Positions 8,731 through 15,754 of a stretch of DNA of 64,000 nt are shown here, in pieces (position 1 is the first letter of the stretch; each line of letters starts with the position of its first letter). Origin of the DNA: Paenibacillus pinisoli (GTDB taxonomy: Bacteria; Bacillota; Bacilli; Paenibacillales; Paenibacillaceae); contig NZ_QXQB01000003.1 in assembly GCF_003605435.1 (NCBI RefSeq), positions 248,001 to 312,000 on the forward strand, given 5' to 3'. Position numbers and translations under genes: made by a program. The notes beneath the pieces are model-generated. The model did no database searches. It saw only the letters and a list, made by a program, of their open reading frames with translations, and had not been told where the DNA came from.

Positions 8731-10350
8731 TTATTTCGCGGCAGCATCCAGACGCTTCTGTGCAGCGTTGTACACTTCCATATACTTGCTCTCGCCCAGC
8801 TTCTCCGCCGTCTTCAGCCATGCTGTCCATTCTTTCTCGCCATACGACTTGTTAAGAACATACTTCGCGTTGAACTCATTGGCCGCTTTCTCCATAGCTA
8901 CCTGATATTCCGCGACAATAGCGATTTCCTCATCCGTCAGATTGAGCTCCGGGTCCATGGGCTCGAACTTGTTCGCCGATACGATCTTGTCCTGCGCCTC
9001 CTGCTCCTTCTCGGTGAAGTTGTAATAGACGGAGCGTCGATCAGGGGCCAGATACATGCCCTCCAGCCATAGACCATAGCGGTCCTCCAGCACCTTAATG
9101 TCGACCAGCGGGACATCCGTAAGCTCCGGATACACCGGCTTCCCAGTTGCATCAAAGTTGAAGGTCTCGCCTTCCACGCCAAGCGTAACAAGAGCGGCAC
9201 CCGACGGGCTTGTCAAATAATCCAGCAGCTTAAGCGCGGCCTCCTTATTCTGGTTGTTGGCTACAGCGATGCCAAAATTGGTATCGATCTTAGCCAGGGT
9301 CCTAATATTGTTTGTCGGTCCAATCGGATTAGCGTAACGCATATCATAGTCCGGGTTTTCCGCGCTGATCTGGTTGTAGAACAAGTCCAGACGGCCTATC
9401 CAGTCCCATGTGACGAATGACTTGCCAGTCGTCATCTTAGACGTCCAGGAATCCGGCGTATCGGTCAGAAATTCAGGATCAAGCAGCTTCTCATCGTACA
9501 GCTTCTTCAGGAAATCAAGCATTTGCTTATGCTCCGGCTGCGTAGAAGCAAACTTCCACAGCTTCTCCGATTCATCGAAATATGCCGGATAGCTGGCGCC
9601 CCCAAGCCCCCATCCATAAGCCAGATCGCGGAAAATATATTCCTTTGTCTTGGATGCCATCGGATACGAATCCGGGTATTGTTCCTTCAATTTTTTGAGC
9701 GCGTCATAGAACTCATCCGTATTCGTCCATTCCTCAATTCCGTGCTTGTCGAAAATGTCCTTGCGGAACATCATGCCGTGATTGACATCACGGTTCATAT
9801 TATAGATAGGCCAACTGTACAGCTTGCCGTCCTGATCGCCATGGGAAGCGATAACCGACGGATTCTCGTCGATATACAGCTTCTTGAAGTTCGGCAGCAT
9901 ATCTGCGTAATCGTTAATGGCGACTACGGCTTTCTGTTGGCCGATCTTTTTCAGCTCGGATGGCTTGAGTCCATGAAAGATATCGGGCAGCTTGCCCGAA
10001 GCCAGCGTCATCCGCAGCTTATCCTGATACGTCGCCGAGGAATAGTTCTGAATATCAAGCTTGATGCCGGTGCGCTTCTCGATTTCTTTTACAATCATCT
10101 TGTCATTGACCGGGTTCTCGCTGACGAGCATCCAGGTCAGCGTGGTTGGCTTATCGACGAGCGGCAGCGTCAGCCCTCCCGTATCTCCATATGGATTCAC
10201 CGCTTCTCCCCCGTCAATATCTCCGTCGCTTGAAGGCGGCGGCGACTGCGGCGGCGCCGTGCCCCCGCTGTTGCCATTGCCGCTGCACGCAGCAAGCATA
10301 GATGCGACCAGCGTCAAGGCAAGCACAATTGTCATTAGCTTCTTGGACAT
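8731..10350 (-). CDS. extracellular solute-binding lipoprotein (LplA type)
   Basis: A 539-residue lipoprotein that captures an oligosaccharide at the cell surface and hands it to the two permeases encoded downstream. The signal sequence ends in a lipobox with Cys22 (SMLAAC), followed by a Gly/Ser/Pro-rich tether. The length and the signature region GIKLDIQNYSSATYQDKLRM...DIFHGL suit the large LplA/YtcQ subfamily. The frame is open for 47 codons upstream; ATG at 10350 is chosen for its AGGGAGG site and because it gives a proper signal peptide. A candidate cre site about 110 bases upstream suggests catabolite repression. The sugar is unknown; the nearby SGNH esterase hints at an acetylated plant-wall oligosaccharide. 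Confidence 0.93.
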   Translation of the reverse strand: MSKKLMTIVLALTLVASMLAACSGNGNSGGTAPPQSPPPSSDGDIDGGEAVNPYGDTGGLTLPLVDKPTTLTWMLVSENPVNDKMIVKEIEKRTGIKLDIQNYSSATYQDKLRMTLASGKLPDIFHGLKPSELKKIGQQKAVVAINDYADMLPNFKKLYIDENPSVIASHGDQDGKLYSWPIYNMNRDVNHGMMFRKDIFDKHGIEEWTNTDEFYDALKKLKEQYPDSYPMASKTKEYIFRDLAYGWGLGGASYPAYFDESEKLWKFASTQPEHKQMLDFLKKLYDEKLLDPEFLTDTPDSWTSKMTTGKSFVTWDWIGRLDLFYNQISAENPDYDMRYANPIGPTNNIRTLAKIDTNFGIAVANNQNKEAALKLLDYLTSPSGAALVTLGVEGETFNFDATGKPVYPELTDVPLVDIKVLEDRYGLWLEGMYLAPDRRSVYYNFTEKEQEAQDKIVSANKFEPMDPELNLTDEEIAIVAEYQVAMEKAANEFNAKYVLNKSYGEKEWTAWLKTAEKLGESKYMEVYNAAQKRLDAAAK

Positions 10351-10451
10351 CTCTGTTTCCTCCCTGTGGTATGGTTTGGCTAATTCCATGCTGTATGTTC
10401 GACCCTCATCCGGCTGATTCACATTGTATAGAGAGGCTGCTGCATTCGTAA

Positions 10452-10465
10452 ATAAAGCGTTTTCA
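10452..10465 (-). promoter_or_regulatory. candidate CcpA cre site
   Basis: On the minus strand TGAAAACGCTTTAT, close to the cre consensus TGNAANCGNWNNCW. It is about 100-115 bases upstream of the binding-protein start codon. It would let CcpA repress the importer when a preferred sugar is present. Match by eye only. Confidence 0.4.
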
Positions 10466-10640
10466 TTTCTGTCGTCTTTTTGCTTCCGCATATGATCATA
10501 ATCCCTATGAACACAGTCCTGTCATGGGTTTCGTAGCAGTGGAATTTGCTAAACCGATTGAAATTGCTAAAGCAGCGCGGCGTAAATACAAGCAGGCTCG
10601 TTGCTGAATTCAGCAGCCAGTCTCTGCCGATTGGCAGACA

Positions 10641-10670
10641 ATAAAAAAAAGACCTCTGTCGCAGAGATCT
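10641..10670 (-). terminator. Rho-independent terminator
   Basis: On the minus strand AGATCTCTG - CGA - CAGAGGTCT followed by eight T. It lies right after the stop of the papain-like protein gene. Confidence 0.8.
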
Positions 10671-10676
10671 TTGATA

Positions 10677-11243
10677 TTAAGCGGTACGGAATGCGCTAGC
10701 GGCCGGCACGGCATCGCAGCCTGCATAGGAATGAAGCTTGCCGTGATACACCAGCTCCAGCTCCGGCGTATGCTGCAGATCGCCTGGCGTCACCAGCAGC
10801 GGTGATTTGTTGACCAGGCTCATGCCGCTTCGCTCGAAGACGGTCGCTACAAACTGTGAGCAGAAGTATGCGTAACGGCGTTCCCACTCGATATTGAATA
10901 CGACGCCAAGCATGCCTACCAGATTATATTTGTATAGATCCTGATATTGTTCAAAATGCTTGATTTGGTTGCGGATGCTGTTGTACGTCGCTTGGCTGAC
11001 CTTGCAGCGGTACAATGCGCACATCGACTCCTCGAAAAAGTCGCCCCGCACATTCTCTCTCACAAATCCCGCAAAAAAAGGATTGCTGGGATTCTTGCGG
11101 CCGAAGCTGTATACCTCGTTCAAATCCTTGTCAAAGGCAATCGATGCATGGTTAAGCGGATCTTTCGTGAAGGTTCTTATAATTTTGGTTAAAACGGTTC
11201 CGGTATCGGTAAGCAATACATATATTTCTTTATCTCGGTTCAT
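10677..11243 (-). CDS. permuted papain-like (NlpC/P60-superfamily) protein
   Basis: A 188-residue protein with the motif pattern of YiiX/YaeF-like permuted papain-fold proteins. LNHASIAFD supplies a His near residue 34, and YAYFCSQFVATVFERSG supplies the presumed nucleophilic Cys in the second half, the order expected for circular permutation. Such proteins hydrolyse amide or ester bonds in peptides or lipids; the substrate here is unknown. It has no signal peptide. A GTG at 11261 overlaps the GGAGGT site, so ATG 11243 is preferred. It is divergent from the ComQ-like gene across a 341-base gap; whether it acts on that system's peptide is open. Confidence 0.7.
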   Translation of the reverse strand: MNRDKEIYVLLTDTGTVLTKIIRTFTKDPLNHASIAFDKDLNEVYSFGRKNPSNPFFAGFVRENVRGDFFEESMCALYRCKVSQATYNSIRNQIKHFEQYQDLYKYNLVGMLGVVFNIEWERRYAYFCSQFVATVFERSGMSLVNKSPLLVTPGDLQHTPELELVYHGKLHSYAGCDAVPAASAFRTA

Positions 11244-11584
11244 GACCTTTCTGACCTCCACATGAAAGAACTCTTCTAGGTATTAACTTTAATGCAGGAG
11301 ACGCAATTTATTAACCTGCTCAGGTAATAGATGACCCTCGACTTTAGTCCAGTTGTGCCAGTCTCTCATGAAAGAGAAAAAGTGAATTTTTTATGAACGT
11401 CATCAATCCTTCTTCATTCTACTGGATTTTCCAGCTTTACTCAACCTATCAAATAAAAAGAGTCATCAAAAATAATTCATGTTCTTCCAGCATTTGCAGG
11501 TGCACTTCGAGGCGCCGTGATATAGTAGGAGATAGCTTGTTCCCTTCATATCCTACTCTATTCAAGAACGGGAGATCGGTTACA
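11244..11584. other. divergent intergenic region before the ComQ-like gene
   Basis: A 341-base AT-rich gap (one 60-base line, 11401-11460, has 19 G+C by my count). The frame of the ComQ-like gene stays open back to an ATG at 11393, but that extension has no good ribosome binding site and no family counterpart. I see no clear promoter, RNA or repeat. Confidence 0.5.
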
Positions 11585-12508
11585 ATGGACTGGTACCAAA
11601 GACACGCTGCAAGACTGACATCTGCATTTCGCGAAGCCCAGCTCCGCATCTCGCAATTTCCGCCGCCTCTTGGGGCTATCGGTCATGCCTACGCGGAGAA
11701 ATTCAACCCCGTGGATGAGTCTGATCAGGGCAAAGATTACATATGCGCCTTGCTTCCGTATTGGATGCAGGAGGTTACCGGCATTTCGGACGAGCAGTCC
11801 CATAGGCTGGCGCTTGCCAATATATATGGCATGCTTTACTTTTTTATTCTTGATGATGTAATGGATAGTACGCATGCGGGAGGGATAAAGTCTCAACTTT
11901 CTCTGGCGAGCCTGCTGCAATTGGAGATGTATGCCCTGTTTCGGGAGCTGTTCTCTTCCGATAGCCCATTCTGGTCTTACTACGACCGCTATGTGACGAC
12001 ATGGGCGGATTGCGTCGTCAATGAGGCTTCGGCGGACTACTTTGTGAACGATCCTATTCGTACTGCCGGCAAGGCAGGACCTGTCAAAATAGCAGCCGTC
12101 GGCGCCTGCCTGCTCGGCGGTTATGAGCAACGGATCGAAGAAACCGAGCAATCCATTGATTTGGCGCTGATGACCTTGCAGATGCTGGACGACTGGGCGG
12201 ACTGGCAAGAGGATATGGAGGAAGGAAGCTATAACGGTCTGCTCGCAATGATAGCTTCCGAGAAGGACATGGCCTTGGGTTCGCTAACAGAGGAGGCGGT
12301 CCGCACGCAAATCTACGTGCTTGGCTGCATGAATCGGTATGCGGACATTGCAAACCGCAATCACGACAGCTTATTAAGGCTTGGCTATCGCATTCCCTCG
12401 ATTGAGGAATACCACTACTATATGGCGAGCAGCCTTCGACAAATTGCCGACGGGATCGAAAAGGCGAAACGCAAAGCGCTGGGCGGCGGCATCAACTTTT
12501 TGGGCTAG
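11585..12508 (+). CDS. ComQ-like isoprenyl-synthase-fold protein (putative peptide prenyltransferase)
   Basis: A 307-residue all-alpha protein with two aspartate-rich motifs spaced as in class I isoprenyl synthases: DDVMD at 90-94 in YFFILDDVMDST, and DDWADWQED at 202-210. In that family these bind the Mg-diphosphate of a prenyl donor. The length is close to B. subtilis ComQ (about 300), which prenylates a Trp in the ComX pheromone. The very small gene directly downstream encodes a leader-type peptide ending in Cys-Gly-Pro-Arg-Trp-Ile, which favours a peptide-modifying role over a free-lipid or terpene synthase. The start is ATG 11585, ten bases after GGGAG. Ordinary polyprenyl-diphosphate or terpene synthase activity remains the alternative. 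Confidence 0.65.
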   Translation: MDWYQRHAARLTSAFREAQLRISQFPPPLGAIGHAYAEKFNPVDESDQGKDYICALLPYWMQEVTGISDEQSHRLALANIYGMLYFFILDDVMDSTHAGGIKSQLSLASLLQLEMYALFRELFSSDSPFWSYYDRYVTTWADCVVNEASADYFVNDPIRTAGKAGPVKIAAVGACLLGGYEQRIEETEQSIDLALMTLQMLDDWADWQEDMEEGSYNGLLAMIASEKDMALGSLTEEAVRTQIYVLGCMNRYADIANRNHDSLLRLGYRIPSIEEYHYYMASSLRQIADGIEKAKRKALGGGINFLG

Positions 12509-12550
12509 CGTCACACAAGCCTATTTTCCTAGACCTCAAATCCTAGTATT

Positions 12551-12577
12551 TTGTAGAATCTAGTAAAAAAGTTGTAG
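12551..12577 (+). promoter_or_regulatory. direct TTGTAG repeats 21 bp apart upstream of the peptide gene
   Basis: TTGTAGAAT at 12551 and TTGTAGTAA at 12572, exactly 21 bases (two helical turns) apart. This is typical spacing for dimeric response-regulator binding, and the second copy could serve as a -35 element. Function inferred from geometry only. Confidence 0.35.
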
Positions 12578-12581
12578 TAAA

Positions 12582-12588
12582 TGTCGAA
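12582..12588 (+). promoter_or_regulatory. candidate Spo0A (0A) box upstream of the peptide gene
   Basis: TGTCGAA is a perfect match to the core 0A box and lies 56 bases before the proposed GTG start. TATCCT at 12598 and TATACA at 12618 are possible -10 elements. The same heptamer occurs elsewhere in the window, mostly inside genes, so chance is not excluded. Confidence 0.35.
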
Positions 12589-12643
12589 TAATCATGCTAT
12601 CCTATTCTTGGTAATCCTATACATATTTGAGAGGATGATTACG

Positions 12644-12889
12644 GTGCCAAGCGAAAAGGAACTACGAGAGAAGATTATTGAGAAAGCATGGTCCGACAGC
12701 GCGTTTAAAGAAAAGCTTCTAGCGGATCCGAAGTCCGCCATTGCAGCTGAATTTGGTATCGATATTCCTGCCGAATTCAACCTCAAAGTGCTGGAAGAAA
12801 CAGATGATACATTCTACCTGGTTCTGCCTAAGAAGCCAGATGATAACGATAGTGCGCCTACTCAGGTCTGTGGACCAAGATGGATTTAA
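12644..12889 (+). CDS. NHLP-type leader peptide / putative modified-peptide precursor
   Basis: An 81-residue protein. Residues 1-62 match the nitrile-hydratase-alpha-like leader of RiPP precursors (NHLP/TIGR03793): an early helix (KIIEKAWSDSAFKEKLLADP), then the AEFGIDIPAEFNLKVLEET segment, then the signature DTFYLVLPKKP. In nitrile hydratase itself this fold continues into the enzyme; here it stops and leaves a short tail, DDNDSAPTQVCGPRWI, as candidate core with Cys76 and Trp80. The usual double-Gly cleavage site is absent. GTG 12644 is chosen because GAGAGG lies nine bases upstream, whereas ATG 12635 abuts it. It follows the ComQ-like gene by 135 bases and ends at a shared terminator. A prenylated signalling peptide is the inference. 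Confidence 0.75.
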   Translation: MPSEKELREKIIEKAWSDSAFKEKLLADPKSAIAAEFGIDIPAEFNLKVLEETDDTFYLVLPKKPDDNDSAPTQVCGPRWI

Positions 12890-12895
12890 TAAATA

Positions 12896-12930
12896 AAACC
12901 GTGATCTCGCAATAAGAGATCGACGGTTTT
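12896..12930. terminator. bidirectional terminator between peptide gene and kinase gene
   Basis: AAACCGT-GATCTC and GAGATC-GACGGTTT form a near-perfect stem around GCAATAA, with T-rich sequence on the right and A-rich on the left, so it serves both convergent genes. Confidence 0.8.
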
Positions 12931-12935
12931 TATTT

Positions 12936-14843
12936 TTAAGCTGATCTAATTGTTATATAAGCTTCCGTTCCGATGCCTTTTGTACTTTCAAATTTCAAAT
13001 TCCCATTCATCGCTTCGATTATTCGATAAGTAACCATTAGACCTAATCCCGTACCTTTGGTTTTCTTCGAATAATATGGTTCTCCTAGTCTCTTTAAATC
13101 TTCTGGGTCAATACCTTCTCCATTGTCTTTAACTTCAATTACGACATCATTGTTTTCGTTTTTATATGCATTTATCTCAACCTTTCCATTTTCCCCCAAT
13201 GCTTCGATGCTATTTTTTATAATATTAATTAGTGCTTGCTTAAATCTTGATGAATTTCCACGGATTAATAATGCTTCGTCACAGTCTAATTTTACCGATC
13301 CTCCTGACATTGTTGCTAATGGAGCTATGATAGCTGCAATTTGTTGCAATTCCTCTGAGACATCAATTTGTTTTACTTCACCTAAATCCGGCTTTGCAAA
13401 TGTAAGGAAATCAGTGATTATCTCTGATGCTCGGTCCAGTTCATCTATTGCCAATGTCATATAACTTCTGTCTCTATCGTTAGATTTTTGACCCAACAAT
13501 TGCAAAAAGCCTCTTGTTACTTGCAATGGATTTCTAACTTCATGTGCGATTGATGCTGCTAGATTGCTGATTAATTCTATTTTTTCAGACCTTTGTAGCT
13601 CGTTGTTGAATATCTCTATCTGTTTTGAATATTGAATGGCTTGCTCATAGTTGTGCATTACCCTACGAACTAAAATAATAATGAGCGATGCCAGGAAAAA
13701 TAGAATACTAATTTTCCAATAGAACATCTTATATAATTTGTTATTGTAAAAGTACCAAAGCAGCTCTAATAGCACTACCCCGGCGAATATAGAAATTCCT
13801 GTTGATAATATCATAGCTTCTTTATTTTTACTTTTGAATTGATAGGCTAACGATACTAATAATATTATGTTGCCAATCAGGATAGAAACCGTGAAACCAA
13901 TAAACCCAACACTATAATATATCTGGGATATGGTATCAGAATATAAACTCGCTATTAATAAGCAGAGATAAAACACTATAAAATATTTCTGAATAGTTTT
14001 ATATTTTGTGATTAACCCATATGGTCCGCTTCCAAATATTTTTTCGAAAAATGAAAATAGTGCTGGAATTAACAGAGATGAAGCAACATCAAAGAGGATA
14101 TAAACCACTTTCCCATATTCAGGAAAAAACTTATCGACAAATGAAGAGTAAGTAAATATCATGACGCCAATTGTCAACATTACTAAAAAGAGCGAGTTCC
14201 ATCCCGGCAAGAACCTTCGACTTAGAAATAACATACTTACCATCATAAAAAATGCAATAAATATTAATCCGGTACCTAGTACTACATCAATTAAATCAAA
14301 TTTAATATAATTTCTATATAAGTCATCGTATTCCCCAATTTCGATTGGGTTCTGCAACCCTAATCTTTCTATATTCACAACAAGTTTCACGTATATCGTT
14401 TTAAAAGATTCTACATTTGATAATGGGACAATTACTTCATTAATATCATATGAGTAATTCCTGTGACGCTCCATCGTTATGCTATCTTCAATATAAATAA
14501 GCATATCCTTAGCATAGAGCTTGGAAATATTTAAAGCTGGTCTATTAAGACTTAGCTCTGGTAATTGAAATTTTAACCACGCCGATTTGATTCCCTCTGG
14601 GAGTACCGGGTACTCCCCTTCAGCCTTCACGGGGAACCAGCCATCTTGGTCGCCTAGCGCGCTGACTTGCTCGATTGTCATCTCTTCGCCGGGCTGCTCC
14701 CAGAGCATTTGCCACTCCGTAATGGCGCTGACTTGCTCTTCGCCTGCGGCATGCAGATGGGCCCAAGGCACTAGAAAGGACAAAAGAACTAATGAGATGG
14801 CAATTCTATGTATAAATCCTCGTGTTTCCCCCATTGTTGACAC
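12936..14843 (-). CDS. 7TM (7TMR-DISM-like) sensor histidine kinase, Spo0A-phosphorelay type
   Basis: A 635-residue kinase. A signal peptide (1-32) precedes an extracellular beta-rich domain (about 35-175), then seven predicted transmembrane helices (about 180-393), a short coiled coil, the dimerisation/phosphoacceptor domain SIAHEVRNPLQVTRGFLQLL with His434, and an HATPase domain with N box IIKNSIEAL, G1 DNGEGI and G2 GTGLGL. The H-box and the RGFLQLL extension resemble B. subtilis KinA/KinB-type sporulation kinases rather than ComP. No response regulator is adjacent, consistent with an orphan phosphorelay kinase. The GTG at 14843 follows AGAGG. Composition is striking: the body is AT-rich while the first 85 or so codons are GC-rich. 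Convergent with the peptide gene, it is a candidate receptor. Confidence 0.88.
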   Translation of the reverse strand: MSTMGETRGFIHRIAISLVLLSFLVPWAHLHAAGEEQVSAITEWQMLWEQPGEEMTIEQVSALGDQDGWFPVKAEGEYPVLPEGIKSAWLKFQLPELSLNRPALNISKLYAKDMLIYIEDSITMERHRNYSYDINEVIVPLSNVESFKTIYVKLVVNIERLGLQNPIEIGEYDDLYRNYIKFDLIDVVLGTGLIFIAFFMMVSMLFLSRRFLPGWNSLFLVMLTIGVMIFTYSSFVDKFFPEYGKVVYILFDVASSLLIPALFSFFEKIFGSGPYGLITKYKTIQKYFIVFYLCLLIASLYSDTISQIYYSVGFIGFTVSILIGNIILLVSLAYQFKSKNKEAMILSTGISIFAGVVLLELLWYFYNNKLYKMFYWKISILFFLASLIIILVRRVMHNYEQAIQYSKQIEIFNNELQRSEKIELISNLAASIAHEVRNPLQVTRGFLQLLGQKSNDRDRSYMTLAIDELDRASEIITDFLTFAKPDLGEVKQIDVSEELQQIAAIIAPLATMSGGSVKLDCDEALLIRGNSSRFKQALINIIKNSIEALGENGKVEINAYKNENNDVVIEVKDNGEGIDPEDLKRLGEPYYSKKTKGTGLGLMVTYRIIEAMNGNLKFESTKGIGTEAYITIRSA

Positions 14844-14881
14844 CGTTGACCAACCTCTTCACGTTGAAATATTTTTCATAA

Positions 14882-14888
14882 TTCGACA
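14882..14888 (-). promoter_or_regulatory. candidate Spo0A (0A) box upstream of the kinase gene
   Basis: On the minus strand TGTCGAA, 39 bases before the kinase GTG start, in the same orientation relative to its gene as the box before the peptide gene. This would allow feedback from Spo0A~P. Sequence match only. Confidence 0.35.
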
Positions 14889-14965
14889 ATCTTCAGCAAA
14901 ATTTTCCTACTAACATTTTCCTCTATTCCAAAAATAATAGCAACAGTCTAAATGGGCTGTTTTGC

Positions 14966-15022
14966 AAAAAAAATGTCCCGGTTGCCTCTCACTCCATGAA
15001 GAAGTGATAAGCACCGGGACAT
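14966..15022 (-). terminator. terminator of the GntR-ABC operon
   Basis: On the minus strand ATGTCCCGGT and ACCGGGACAT form the base of a long hairpin whose upper part pairs TCACTTC with GAGTGA, followed by an uninterrupted run of T. It follows the last gene of the ABC operon. Confidence 0.85.
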
Positions 15023-15037
15023 AACGGGACACATCGT

Positions 15038-15754
15038 TTAGATCAATTTTCGCTTAATAGCCGCCTTGCGAAGCATCGCATAATTGATGGCCATAATAAT
15101 CGCAACAATGAACAAAATCAGCAGCATCTCTACTATGAAAGGAATCTCTGGCCATGCAATCGCGGATCCGAACAGCTCCATTGTTCCATTGCTGCCCACT
15201 GCCTCAATTAATATAAGAGGCAAGAGAGATAGTATGGAGATCACAACGCCAGCCTTCCAATTATAACGGTAGAAGCCGCTTCCGATCATCCATCCTACAA
15301 CATAATAAGCCAGAAACCCAAGGAAAAATTCCACGCCAGATTGCAGCAGCGAAGGATTAGCCATAATCTCTTTCCCTCCAACCCAGTCCCTCAGCAATTG
15401 CTCCACAGGAAAGCCGAGAGTCATCACGACAGCGCTGATAAGCGCCATCGGGATGCTTAATAAAATGGTGCCTCCCACAAAATGCTTGCGGGTAATGCCA
15501 TTAGAGACATAACTCGTCATGGATACAGGCGTAAGCAAAATGCCAATGACCAGCAGATATACTTTCGGCGAAAAGCCGGCTCCCGCCCAAATTCCTTGAG
15601 TTTCCATCTGGTCGGATAAGTTATTGGGCAGAAACAAATTAATGCCTACAAAGACAACAACAAAGATCATCCAATACCCGATTAGCGAGGCACGATAGCC
15701 GGACCATAAACTATTAGATACAATAAGCACGGGATGCTTGCGCTTCGCTGTCAT
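15038..15754 (-). CDS. ABC transporter membrane subunit (ABC-2-like)
   Basis: A 238-residue protein with about six predicted transmembrane helices and a short basic N terminus. There is no recognisable enzymatic motif. Its start overlaps the stop of the ATPase gene (ATGA-type overlap), so it is the membrane partner of that ATPase in a YtrA-like GntR/ABC operon. Such systems respond to cell-envelope stress or peptide antibiotics in Bacillus (ytr operon); the substrate here is unknown. Confidence 0.75.
   Translation of the reverse strand: MTAKRKHPVLIVSNSLWSGYRASLIGYWMIFVVVFVGINLFLPNNLSDQMETQGIWAGAGFSPKVYLLVIGILLTPVSMTSYVSNGITRKHFVGGTILLSIPMALISAVVMTLGFPVEQLLRDWVGGKEIMANPSLLQSGVEFFLGFLAYYVVGWMIGSGFYRYNWKAGVVISILSLLPLILIEAVGSNGTMELFGSAIAWPEIPFIVEMLLILFIVAIIMAINYAMLRKAAIKRKLI

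Larger units (their letters stand above)
10351..10676. other. intergenic region upstream of the LplA-like gene
   Basis: This 326-base stretch holds the 5' region of the binding-protein gene (candidate cre at 10452-10465), a pair of direct repeats GAATTTGCTAAA / GAAATTGCTAAA 18 bases apart (10542 and 10560), a doubtful 27-codon ORF over the same repeats, and the terminator of the next minus-strand gene at the right end. I see no RNA gene. Confidence 0.5.

Noticed and set aside
11393..11584. N-terminal extension of the ComQ-like protein
   Set aside because: The frame is open, but the extra 64 residues lack a ribosome binding site, are AT-rich and would make the protein longer than the family.
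12936..14843. Direct ComP orthologue
   Set aside because: The phosphoacceptor motif is the HisKA type (AHEVRNPL) and not the HisKA_3 type of ComP, and no ComA-like regulator is adjacent; only an analogous role is proposed.
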